Shown: piece by piece, positions 1-6,327 of the stretch
Numbering within the stretch: the first letter of the stretch is position 1
Layout: each line of letters starts with the position of its first letter
Assembly (NCBI GenBank): GCA_934277865.1
Contig: CAKQVW010000105.1
Coordinates: 1-9,023, forward strand
Source: an uncultured Pseudobdellovibrionaceae bacterium
Lineage (GTDB): Bacteria; Bdellovibrionota; Bdellovibrionia; Bdellovibrionales; JAMPXM01
DNA: 9,023 nt
Direction: 5' to 3'
Notes under the pieces: generated by a model
The model's input: only the letters and a program-made list of their open reading frames with translations
Told to the model about the DNA's origin: nothing
The model's database searches: none
Position numbers and translations under genes: made by a program

Positions 1-659
1 TCATCGGGCTGCCGTTTTTTACGCCGGTGTTTATTCGCGGCAATCGCATTCATGTGTACGCGGTGCAGGAGGATGTCGAACGCTGTGTGCGTCAGGTTTT
101 CCAGAAACCGTTTTTTCCGGTTGCGTACGAGGAGCTGGGAGCGAAGTTTCAGTTTCACATTCTCGCTCCGCGCACGCCAATTCAGCTTCAAGGTTTCACC
201 TGGACGCCCTACCAGCTTGATCACCCGGATCCTTGTTGGGGGTATCGTGTCGAGCGTGACACCAAGGCCGGAACGAAGGCGTACGCGCACTGTGTGGACA
301 GCGAAGCAACACGAGTTTCCCCGGTGGATCTCGGCGAAGACATCGGACTCTACCGCGATGCGGACTTGTGTTACTTCGATGCTCAGTACACGGCGCCCGA
401 AATGCTGACCCACATGAACTGGGGTCATTCAGCGGCGCCTATTGGAATCGAGATGGCGCTGCGTGAGGGGATTCATCATATTTTATTTGCGCACCACGAC
501 CCGGCTGCGTCGGACCAAAAGATTTACGAGGCGGAAAAACAAACGGCTGAGTTCTTAGAATCCTACCGATTAGCAGCTCGAAACGGCGGCAGAATGCTGC
601 CGGGTTTGCAGTGGGCCTTTGCACGTGACGGAGATCGTGTCGTGCTTGGTCAGATATAG
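1..659 (+). CDS. MBL-fold metallo-hydrolase, C-terminal part (5' truncated by window edge)
   Basis: The reading frame is open from the left edge (first full codon at base 3) and ends at TAG 657-659, giving 218 visible residues. The visible start, IGLPFFTPVF, matches the stretch that follows the first metal-binding histidine motif in PhnP-like/phosphodiesterase-type metallo-beta-lactamase-fold proteins, so the H-x-H-x-D-H motif must lie upstream of the window. Later family landmarks are present: DHPDPCWGYRVE (core strands), FDAQYT with the metal-bridging Asp at bases 378-380, WGHS, and the terminal FAHHDP histidine motif. Members hydrolyse phosphodiester or similar bonds using a dinuclear metal site in the cytoplasm; the substrate cannot be read from this fragment. 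A GTG at base 27 could initiate in principle, but homologous sequence continues upstream of it, so I do not take it as the start. SppA follows after a 34-nt gap and may be co-transcribed. Confidence 0.85.
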   Translation, partial: IGLPFFTPVFIRGNRIHVYAVQEDVERCVRQVFQKPFFPVAYEELGAKFQFHILAPRTPIQLQGFTWTPYQLDHPDPCWGYRVERDTKAGTKAYAHCVDSEATRVSPVDLGEDIGLYRDADLCYFDAQYTAPEMLTHMNWGHSAAPIGIEMALREGIHHILFAHHDPAASDQKIYEAEKQTAEFLESYRLAARNGGRMLPGLQWAFARDGDRVVLGQI

Positions 660-693
660 TTTTTGTTTGCTATGGAAGAAAGTGAGTTGAAAC

Positions 694-2502
694 GTGTTCA
701 AGTCGTTTTTCAAATCGATGTTCGCTTCTCTGTTGGGAATTTTGGCCGCCATCTTGATTGCGGCGTTTGTGATTCCAATGATTTTTGCGACGGTGTTTTC
801 GACGAGCAACTGGGCAAAACGGGAGCCCATCGAATCGAAGTCGGTTCTGCACTTGCTTCTCGATGGCGAGATCGTCGACAGCGCGCCGACGGTCGAGTCG
901 ATTCTTGAAGACGGTCGTGCGAAGATCCGCCTACAAAAACTGATTCGTGCGATTCGACTGGCAAGAGAAGATGCCCGTATTGTTGGCGTTGTCGTCGACT
1001 TGCGCAGCCCGGCCATGGGATGGGCATCGGCCACGGCGATTCGTCGCGAGCTCTTGGCATTTAAGGAAGCAAAAAAATTCTCTTTCACTTATGCGGATCG
1101 CATGAATGAAATGGGGTTTTACATCGCCAGCGGAACAGATCGCACGGTGATGCAGCCTTACGGCGATGTTGAAATGGATGGTCTGGCTTCTGAGATTCCG
1201 TTTATGAAGGGTCTCTTTGCCAAGCTCGAGGTGAAACCGACTATCTTCCGTGTCGGCAAATTCAAGGCAGCGGTCGAGCCTTTTATCCTAGATAAAATGA
1301 GTGAAGAAAACCGCGAACAGACGCGTGTTCTAATTGAAGACATCTGGTCGGAGGCTCGCAAAGGAATCGCGGAAGCCGCAAAGGTGTCACAAGAGGAACT
1401 CGATGGTTGGATGTCGGGACTGGCCATCAAATCGGTGGACGACGCCAAACGTGTTCGTTTGGTTTCGGATTTGATGTTCACCGATGAATTCGACACGCTT
1501 GTGCGCAGTGCTGCCGGCTGGGCTCCGGATGCGCCACCACAGTTTGTCTCGATTTCCCGCATGGCGATTGAAGGTCGCAAACACGGCAGCAAGGAAAAAC
1601 GCAAGCTCGCGCTGTTGATTGCCGAAGGTGAAATTGTCAAAGGTCAGGGGGGACGTGGACTCATCGGCGATGACACCTTCTTAAGCGCTCTCTATGAGAT
1701 CGAAGACGATCCCGAGGTCGCTGCGGTCGTTGTTCGTATCAACAGTCCGGGCGGAGATGCTCTTGCGAGCGACATCCTTTGGCGCAAGATGACAGTGATG
1801 GACGAAAAACGCCCGCTGGTGGCGTCGCTTGGCGATATCGCCGCTTCCGGCGGTTATTACATGGCCGTCGGAGCTCGTCATATCGTGGCAGAGCCGACAA
1901 CCATCACCGGTTCAATCGGCGTTTTTGGTCTGCTGTTCAACGCGGAAAGTTTGTTTAAGAACAAGCTGGGAGTGTTGTTTGATCGCGTGGCGACGCACAA
2001 ACATTCGGATCATGGTGGTATCACACGTGCGTTGACGGAAGAAGAATCGGCGAGCATCCAGAGCTCCGTCGAGCGCGTCTATCGCCGCTTTATCAATGTC
2101 GTGGCGCAGAGCCGAGGTTTTGAAAAGCTTGAGGACCTCGAAGCCATGGCGGAGGGCCGAGTTTGGTCGGGCACACGGGCGGTGCAAATGGGGTTGGTGG
2201 ATGAACTTGGTGGGTTGGATCGCGCCATCGCCAAAGCCGCCGAACTCGCAGGGCTTGGTGATGACTATGAGATTGAGACCTTCCCGAAACCGATCGACCA
2301 CTTCTCGAAGTTTTTTGAAGCATTGGCCGACGGCTCGGACACCGCCGCGGCGGTGTCCGAAATGATGCGTCTTAAGTCGGAGCTGGCCCATGGGAAGTTC
2401 GAAAACCTTCCCGAGGCGCTTGGCCTATTGGAGAGAGTGAAAACCTCTGGGCGGCCTGCGACGCTGGCGCGGGAACCGCTTTCGCCGACGGCGATTCACT
2501 AG
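694..2502 (+). CDS. sppA: Signal peptide peptidase SppA, 67K type
   Basis: A 602-residue membrane-anchored serine protease, close to the ~618 residues of E. coli SppA, which degrades cleaved signal peptides in the inner membrane facing the periplasm. An N-terminal hydrophobic segment at about residues 9-35 serves as anchor. Two tandem ClpP/crotonase-like halves follow: about 90-260, with the general-base lysine in RVGKFKAAVEPF (K191, codon 1264-1266), and about 305-475, with the nucleophile in DIAASGGYY (S385, codon 1846-1848). NSPGGDALASD and TITGSIGVFG are further family signatures in the second half. The dyad is split between halves as in E. coli SppA, so the enzyme should be active. The start is GTG; the upstream purine stretch GGAAG at 674-678 is rather distant, so the Shine-Dalgarno is weak. 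An ATG at 672 is in another frame. A strong terminator 66 nt downstream ends the unit. Confidence 0.95.
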   Translation: MFKSFFKSMFASLLGILAAILIAAFVIPMIFATVFSTSNWAKREPIESKSVLHLLLDGEIVDSAPTVESILEDGRAKIRLQKLIRAIRLAREDARIVGVVVDLRSPAMGWASATAIRRELLAFKEAKKFSFTYADRMNEMGFYIASGTDRTVMQPYGDVEMDGLASEIPFMKGLFAKLEVKPTIFRVGKFKAAVEPFILDKMSEENREQTRVLIEDIWSEARKGIAEAAKVSQEELDGWMSGLAIKSVDDAKRVRLVSDLMFTDEFDTLVRSAAGWAPDAPPQFVSISRMAIEGRKHGSKEKRKLALLIAEGEIVKGQGGRGLIGDDTFLSALYEIEDDPEVAAVVVRINSPGGDALASDILWRKMTVMDEKRPLVASLGDIAASGGYYMAVGARHIVAEPTTITGSIGVFGLLFNAESLFKNKLGVLFDRVATHKHSDHGGITRALTEEESASIQSSVERVYRRFINVVAQSRGFEKLEDLEAMAEGRVWSGTRAVQMGLVDELGGLDRAIAKAAELAGLGDDYEIETFPKPIDHFSKFFEALADGSDTAAAVSEMMRLKSELAHGKFENLPEALGLLERVKTSGRPATLAREPLSPTAIH

Positions 2503-2568
2503 AAGTCGGCTCAGCAGCTCCGGTTCGCAGTCGTTGTCAAAACTTCGACAGTCACCGAATTTTCCAGG

Positions 2569-2609
2569 ATCCGCTGTCGAGCAGATTGACAGCGGATTTT
2601 TCGTTTTTT
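2569..2609 (+). terminator. Rho-independent terminator after sppA
   Basis: Perfect 10-bp inverted repeat ATCCGCTGTC (2569-2578) / GACAGCGGAT (2588-2597) with a 9-nt loop, followed directly by TTTTTCGTTTTTT to 2609. This is a classic intrinsic terminator lying 66 nt after the sppA stop. It separates the sppA unit from the haem-lipoprotein pair. Nothing else is convincing between 2503 and 2745: no recognisable promoter consensus and no small coding frame I trust. Confidence 0.92.
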
Positions 2610-2745
2610 GACTAAACAACAGTGGCTTGCCGCGTTTATTTTCGATCTTAGGACTTCCTTGCAAGTTGTCTCGTTTTGATGCGGAAAAATCAGCGCGATC
2701 ACTTAAGGCCGTTCTCGTTGACCCCGAAACGAATAGAAGACCTTT

Positions 2746-2756
2746 GGGGGGGTGAT
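2746..2756 (+). promoter_or_regulatory. Near-extended Shine-Dalgarno deciding the ATG at 2757
   Basis: Seven Gs followed by TGAT end directly at the ATG. The run resembles the full anti-SD complement GGAGGTGAT with the central A replaced by G. It fixes the start at 2757 rather than the in-frame TTG at 2676, which would add 27 unlikely residues ahead of the signal segment. Confidence 0.7.
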
Positions 2757-3812
2757 ATGTCGAACGAATTGGACAAATCAAATCAGAGTGCGGAATGCGG
2801 TGAGCGAAGTACGGAAGGTCTTCCTCGCGCTCGCCTGATTAAGCGGTTTGGTTGGGTTCTCGTAGTCGTCGGCATTTCGACAACCGCGCTGTTCACAAAC
2901 TGCGACGGCGGATTTAAGTACGACCCCAGTTCCGGGAAACTGGAAAGCCTCGGCGATGGCCAGAGCCAATCGGGTGATCTGAAGATCACAACCTTTAATC
3001 CTGCCGGTATGGTTGTTTCAGATGGGCAGTCGTTGGAAGGTGGAGTGGATTATCGTCTTGTGGCGACCGGAACGGGAATTGCCGATGCGACTATCGCTTG
3101 GCAGATGACGGAAAACTCGGGCGCGTGTGTGCTTCGAAATGGCGTGTCTGACGACACGCGCTTTGTGATGTGTGAACAATCAGGTCGTGTTTCGGTTCAG
3201 GCTTCGGCGACATTCCCAAATGGCGCTCGGGCCGTGGCCTCGGTGCCGCGAACGACAGCCGCTGCAGCGAGCTCCGGTGATACTTGCGGTTCGAGCACAG
3301 CCGACCGAGTGGTGTTCCGCATTCCGGCAAATACCGGAACCAGCCCTTGGAACTCGTCAGCGGCACCTGTCTTGGTGTTTGTTGGTCAAACGCTGCGGAT
3401 CTGCAACAACGATGCGCGTGGGCACCGGTTGCACACCAATGGCAACCCATGTGCGCACCAACCAAACACCATGGCCTCTGGGGCCTTCTATGATTGTGCG
3501 ATCAACAACACCAATGGTGCCAACGCGACCACGGGTATTGTTGGTGGTACGTACGATCACGACATCGGAACCAACGCGGCCTTCTACATCCGCGTCTTAA
3601 GTGGTCAGGCGCTGTACGCAGACGCCACACAATCTTCGACGGGACGAGATTCGTGCGCCACCTGTCACAACCCGTATTCGAATTCGTCGGTACGTAACGC
3701 ATCGTTTGCTGAAATCAAAGCAGCGATTGCATCTGTTCCGCAGATGGCCGTCATGCAAAATGGCCTTTCGGATAACGAAATTCGGGCAATTGCTTTTGCC
3801 TTGAGTCGTTAG
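2757..3812 (+). CDS. Exported Ig-like / cupredoxin-like / cytochrome c protein, copy 1
   Basis: 351 residues; I do not recognise a named family for the whole protein. After a 31-residue hydrophilic N-terminus comes a hydrophobic segment (about 32-46) ending in LFTNC (C49), an atypical lipobox-like site suggesting a lipid-anchored envelope protein. Residues ~75-168 look like an Ig-like beta domain with a probable C124-C139 disulfide. Residues ~183-282 resemble a cupredoxin: VFVGQTLRICNND, then H223 at the first copper-ligand position, plus C216, C232 and C247. The Cys-His-Met ligand loop is not canonical (YDHDIGTNAAFYIRV). The C-terminus (~283-351) is a short class I cytochrome c segment: GQALY, CATCH (C300, C303, H304), candidate axial Met M330, and closing helix LSDNEIRAIAFAL. 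One covalent c-type haem outside the cytoplasm is expected, so Ccm-type maturation is needed. Its tandem paralog follows after 129 nt. Electron transfer or haem-based sensing at the cell envelope is inference. Confidence 0.8.
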   Translation: MSNELDKSNQSAECGERSTEGLPRARLIKRFGWVLVVVGISTTALFTNCDGGFKYDPSSGKLESLGDGQSQSGDLKITTFNPAGMVVSDGQSLEGGVDYRLVATGTGIADATIAWQMTENSGACVLRNGVSDDTRFVMCEQSGRVSVQASATFPNGARAVASVPRTTAAAASSGDTCGSSTADRVVFRIPANTGTSPWNSSAAPVLVFVGQTLRICNNDARGHRLHTNGNPCAHQPNTMASGAFYDCAINNTNGANATTGIVGGTYDHDIGTNAAFYIRVLSGQALYADATQSSTGRDSCATCHNPYSNSSVRNASFAEIKAAIASVPQMAVMQNGLSDNEIRAIAFALSR

Positions 3813-3823
3813 GGGAGTGGAAC

Positions 3824-3857
3824 GCGCCTGAGTCGTCTTGTCTTGAGACGCGGGCGC
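3824..3857 (+). other. Possible two-part hairpin between the two haem-lipoprotein genes
   Basis: Outer arms GCGCC (3824-3828) / GGCGC (3853-3857) enclose an inner hairpin CGTCT (3834-3838) / AGACG (3846-3850). No T-run follows, so this is not a convincing terminator. It may be an mRNA stability or processing element, or chance. Confidence 0.25.
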
Positions 3858-3902
3858 CGAAAGACTGGGATCGTTTGAAGTTTTATGGAATTCTAGAAGG
3901 AC

Positions 3903-3921
3903 GAAAGCCTTTATGGCTTTC
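3903..3921 (+). promoter_or_regulatory. Short hairpin just upstream of the copy-2 ribosome binding site
   Basis: Perfect 7-bp inverted repeat GAAAGCC (3903-3909) / GGCTTTC (3915-3921) with a 5-nt TTTAT loop. It ends 8 nt before the GAGGGGG Shine-Dalgarno (3930-3936) of the next gene and is not followed by T residues. It is therefore better placed to influence translation or mRNA stability than to terminate transcription. Confidence 0.4.
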
Positions 3922-3929
3922 AGATCCTC

Positions 3930-3936
3930 GAGGGGG
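3930..3936 (+). promoter_or_regulatory. Shine-Dalgarno for the GTG start at 3942
   Basis: GAGGGGG lies 5 nt upstream of GTG 3942-3944. It supports this GTG as the start, which yields a compact, basic signal N-region (RSKSPFRLRR) directly before the hydrophobic segment. Confidence 0.7.
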
Positions 3937-3941
3937 CAACC

Positions 3942-4952
3942 GTGGGTCAACAGAGTCAACGAAGTAAGTCGCCTTTCAGGCTACGTCGTCTGTTTGCGGG
4001 GACAACGCTTTTGGCTTTGGCTTCCGTTCTCGTGGTTTCGTTTCAAAACTGCGATGGTGGATTCCACTACAGCGCGGAATCCGGGCTCTCCAGTCTTGGA
4101 CCGAGTGGCGTCGGTGACGACACGTTCAAACTGACAACCTTTGATAATTTCAATTTGGTGGTTCCAGAGGGACGTCAGTTCCAAGGAGGAATCGAGTACA
4201 AGGTGGAGGCCTCGGGTTCGGCGCTCAACGGCGCCACGCTCATGTGGGCGCTACCAAGCAACACAGGGAACTGTGTTTTGAAATCCGGAACGATGCCTGC
4301 GGTGCGTTTCATTCAGTGTGACCGGTCGGGTACGGTTCGGATTCAGGCGACGGCGATTCTCGCGGATGGCTCGACCAGCATTTTGACTTCGGAGCGAACG
4401 ACGGGTGCGGTGGTTGTCGACAATTGTAGCAATCCGCCGTCGACACGTGCGACGTTTCGAATTGTCTCAGGTACGGGAGCCAACGCATGGAACACATCGG
4501 TTGCGCCCGTGGTGGTGTTTGTCGGGCAAACGCTGCGAATTTGTAATGACGACTCCGTCAATCACCAGTTGACGACAGGTGGAAACGGCTGCGCCAACCA
4601 GGCCGCACCGATGGCAAACGGCGCCTTCTTCGATTGTACGATTGCAAACCGTAACAACCTCGACGCCACGTCCGGAACCTTTAACGGGTGGTTTGATACG
4701 ATTGCCGGAGCCAACGCTCGGTTCTTTGTTCGTCCGCTCGATGGTCAGGCGCTTTATGCGGATACGACGAAGACCAGCAATGGTCAGTCCTGTGCAAGCT
4801 GTCACAACGGCTTTGCGAACAGCTCAAAGCGGGGCTCTTCGTTTACGGCGATCAAAAACGCGATCACAGCCAACCGCGGAAATATGGCGATTTACAATGG
4901 CCGTATCACCGACGACGAGATCCGAGCGATCGCGTTTGCGTTGAATCGCTAG
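3942..4952 (+). CDS. Exported Ig-like / cupredoxin-like / cytochrome c protein, copy 2
   Basis: 336 residues, a paralog of the preceding gene along its full length. The N-terminus is shorter and basic, followed by a hydrophobic segment (about 18-34) ending in SFQNC (C37), again a lipoprotein-like but non-consensus site. The Ig-like region spans ~62-155 with C111-C126. The cupredoxin-like region spans ~168-267 with VFVGQTLRICNDD, H208, C201, C217 and C231. The cytochrome c tail has GQALY, CASCH (C284, C287, H288), M315 as candidate sixth ligand and ITDDEIRAIAFAL. All nine cysteines of copy 1 from the lipobox onward have counterparts here, so fold and disulfides should be the same. The second copper-ligand loop is further degraded (FDTIAGANARFFVRP), with no Cys or His. 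GTG start with a good Shine-Dalgarno. A hairpin terminator follows, so the two copies probably form one unit. Function is unknown; envelope redox or sensing is inferred. Confidence 0.8.
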   Translation: MGQQSQRSKSPFRLRRLFAGTTLLALASVLVVSFQNCDGGFHYSAESGLSSLGPSGVGDDTFKLTTFDNFNLVVPEGRQFQGGIEYKVEASGSALNGATLMWALPSNTGNCVLKSGTMPAVRFIQCDRSGTVRIQATAILADGSTSILTSERTTGAVVVDNCSNPPSTRATFRIVSGTGANAWNTSVAPVVVFVGQTLRICNDDSVNHQLTTGGNGCANQAAPMANGAFFDCTIANRNNLDATSGTFNGWFDTIAGANARFFVRPLDGQALYADTTKTSNGQSCASCHNGFANSSKRGSSFTAIKNAITANRGNMAIYNGRITDDEIRAIAFALNR

Positions 4953-4975
4953 GCCGAGCACAAACTGGACCTCGG

Positions 4976-4993
4976 GTGCGCACTTCGGCGCAC
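4976..4993 (+). other. GC-rich hairpin preceding the terminator
   Basis: Inverted repeat GTGCGC (4976-4981) / GCGCAC (4988-4993) around ACTTCG, which also contains a C(TTCG)G tetraloop register. It lies 23 nt after the copy-2 stop and just before the terminator hairpin. It may protect the 3' end of the transcript or assist termination. Confidence 0.4.
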
Positions 4994-4998
4994 GGTGT

Positions 4999-5033
4999 AA
5001 GCCACGGATCTTTTGACCGTGGCTTTTGATTTC
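4999..5033 (+). terminator. Hairpin terminator after the haem-lipoprotein pair
   Basis: Perfect 9-bp stem AAGCCACGG (4999-5007) / CCGTGGCTT (5017-5025) with a 9-nt loop, followed by a short interrupted T tract TTTTGATTT (5024-5032, its first two Ts shared with the stem). The T tract is weaker than that after sppA, so some read-through into the downstream operon is possible. Confidence 0.7.
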
Positions 5034-5047
5034 GAGACGATAGCGGA

Positions 5048-5605
5048 ATGAATCGCTCTTCACGCACGTCCTTTCGTTTCGTTGTTGGCTTAAGCCTCTT
5101 CACATTTCTGGCCTCGTTTTTCTTGTTCGCCGACGACGCCGATGCACGTCGCCGCCGGCGACGTCGTGTCAAACAGCCCAAAGTCATCAATGAAAAGAAG
5201 CTCTTCGAACGCATGGGCGGCAAGGATGCGATCGCCATGACGGTCGACGACTGGATTCGTCTCGCGATGGCGGATACGGGACTTGCTGAGAAGCTGAAGC
5301 CCCTGGCTGAGAAACCTCAAGACCTGGCAAAATCCCGCAAACGGCTTCAGGACGAACTCTGCGAGTTGGCAGATGGTCCGTGTGAGCAAGCCGCAGAAAG
5401 CGAGTGGGTGGCGATTCGCACGCGGACGCAGATGGACGAAACTCAGACCGTCGCGTTCACGGCACTATTGAGTGAGGCCCTGTTGACCCGAGGAGTTGGC
5501 GAGCGCGAACGAAACGAGCTGCTTGGTCGACTGGGTCAGGTTGAGCCCCTGGCCGTTTCCGAGGCGACAGGGCCGGCGTCGGAACGTCGCGGGGGAAATC
5601 GGTGA
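5048..5605 (+). CDS. Exported truncated-hemoglobin-like protein lacking haem ligands
   Basis: 185 residues. The N-terminal signal segment (about 10-28) ends in FADDADA and is followed by seven consecutive arginines (34-40), so cleavage near A33 and export are likely. Residues ~50-162 follow the group 1 truncated-globin pattern: KLFERMGGKDAI, VDDWI, LAEKL, LCELADGPC, then two closing helices. The family binds haem through a proximal His in helix F and usually has Phe/Tyr in helix B and at CD1. Here the proximal position is Arg or Thr (about R124 in WVAIRTRTQM), the helix B pair is Trp-Ile, CD1 Phe is absent, and the whole protein contains no histidine. It is therefore probably a haem-free globin-fold protein with a structural or binding role. 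C105 and C112 may form a disulfide. It heads a four-gene operon with 4-nt overlaps. The Shine-Dalgarno is weak (GGA adjacent to ATG). Confidence 0.7.
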   Translation: MNRSSRTSFRFVVGLSLFTFLASFFLFADDADARRRRRRRVKQPKVINEKKLFERMGGKDAIAMTVDDWIRLAMADTGLAEKLKPLAEKPQDLAKSRKRLQDELCELADGPCEQAAESEWVAIRTRTQMDETQTVAFTALLSEALLTRGVGERERNELLGRLGQVEPLAVSEATGPASERRGGNR

Positions 5606-6327
5606 GGTGTGCGAGAGCTTTTGGCGGCGGGCGCTGGGCTCTCGTGATGGCGGCTGGTTTATCGGTTGGCTTATCTGCTGGCTTATTGGTGGTGGCTCAC
5701 GCACAGACCACGCCTGTTAAGAGCGCCACTCCCACTCCCGCTCCGGCATCGAAGATTCGAATCGAATCCTTTAGCGAAGCGCCGATCACCAAGTTCAACG
5801 ACGTCACGATGGTCAAGATCAGCGAATTAGGTCGTCAGATTGGGCGTCTGCAGCGTCAGATCTTGGAAAACAACGAGGCCGCCAGTCGTGCGACCGAGAG
5901 TGCACAGAAGATGTACTTTCAGCTCTCCAAGCTGAGAATCTCCGCGGCAAAACGCATGATGCGTCAGGCGGAGCTGGACCTGGAGGCAAACCGTTATGAC
6001 ATGGAGGCGTCCGAGGTCGACAAAAAACTCAACATGATCGACATGAAGACGCAGGCTCAAGTGCGCCGTGAAATGACAGAGCGAGCGGCTGAGTTGCGCC
6101 TCAAGGCGGCAGAAGTTCGAAGTCAGGTGCAGGCGCTCTCGTTGGAAGGTGCCGACGCGCAACTCAAAGCAGAGCGTTTGGCGGTGGAAGCTGGTCGAGA
6201 AAACTTAAACGCCAGTCGCCTTCGTGTGGAGGCCGCACGCGCCGAGAAAAAGATTGGCCTTCTTGAAAAAGAGATGCAAGAGACTGCGGCCAAGACGCAG
6301 AACACTCCTGCCGGAGCAACAAGATGA
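5602..6327 (+). CDS. Exported coiled-coil protein of unknown function
   Basis: 241 residues, no recognised family. The signal peptide spans roughly residues 1-34: basic start, hydrophobic core LVMAAGLSVGLSAGLLVV, and an AHA-Q cleavage site after A34. A Thr/Pro/Ala-rich linker (35-50) follows. From about residue 68 to the end the chain is almost purely charged and alanine-rich helix without Gly or Pro breaks, typical of a long alpha-helical coiled coil (for example QIGRLQRQILENNEAA, then repeated R/E/A/L heptad-like stretches). It is likely a periplasmic rod or oligomerising protein. GTG start at 5602 overlaps the upstream TGA by 4 nt (GTGA), with GGGGGAAA at 5591-5598 as ribosome binding site. 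It could partner the globin-like protein encoded just upstream; that is inference from translational coupling only. Confidence 0.75.
   Translation: MRCARAFGGGRWALVMAAGLSVGLSAGLLVVAHAQTTPVKSATPTPAPASKIRIESFSEAPITKFNDVTMVKISELGRQIGRLQRQILENNEAASRATESAQKMYFQLSKLRISAAKRMMRQAELDLEANRYDMEASEVDKKLNMIDMKTQAQVRREMTERAAELRLKAAEVRSQVQALSLEGADAQLKAERLAVEAGRENLNASRLRVEAARAEKKIGLLEKEMQETAAKTQNTPAGATR

Noticed and set aside
27..29. GTG as a true start making the MBL protein complete
   Set aside because: The frame is open to the window edge and the family-typical LPFF stretch lies upstream of it; the essential first histidine motif would be missing.
570..1640. Minus-strand open frames opposite sppA (172 and 160 codons)
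   Set aside because: sppA is a complete, well-conserved gene here; these frames are Ser/Arg-rich antisense artefacts.
2608..2642. TTGACT followed by TATTTT as a promoter for the haem-protein pair
   Set aside because: The spacing to any -10-like hexamer is over 20 nt, and the TTGACT overlaps the terminator T-tract.
2676..2756. Upstream TTG start extending copy 1 of the haem protein by 27 residues
   Set aside because: The ATG at 2757 has a near-perfect extended Shine-Dalgarno directly before it, while TTG 2676 has none and would put a long hydrophilic stretch ahead of the signal segment.
5013..5041. TTGACC with GACGAT 17 nt later as a promoter for the globin-like operon
   Set aside because: The -10 match is poor, the -35 sits inside the terminator hairpin, and the transcript would be nearly leaderless. 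It cannot be excluded but is not supportable.
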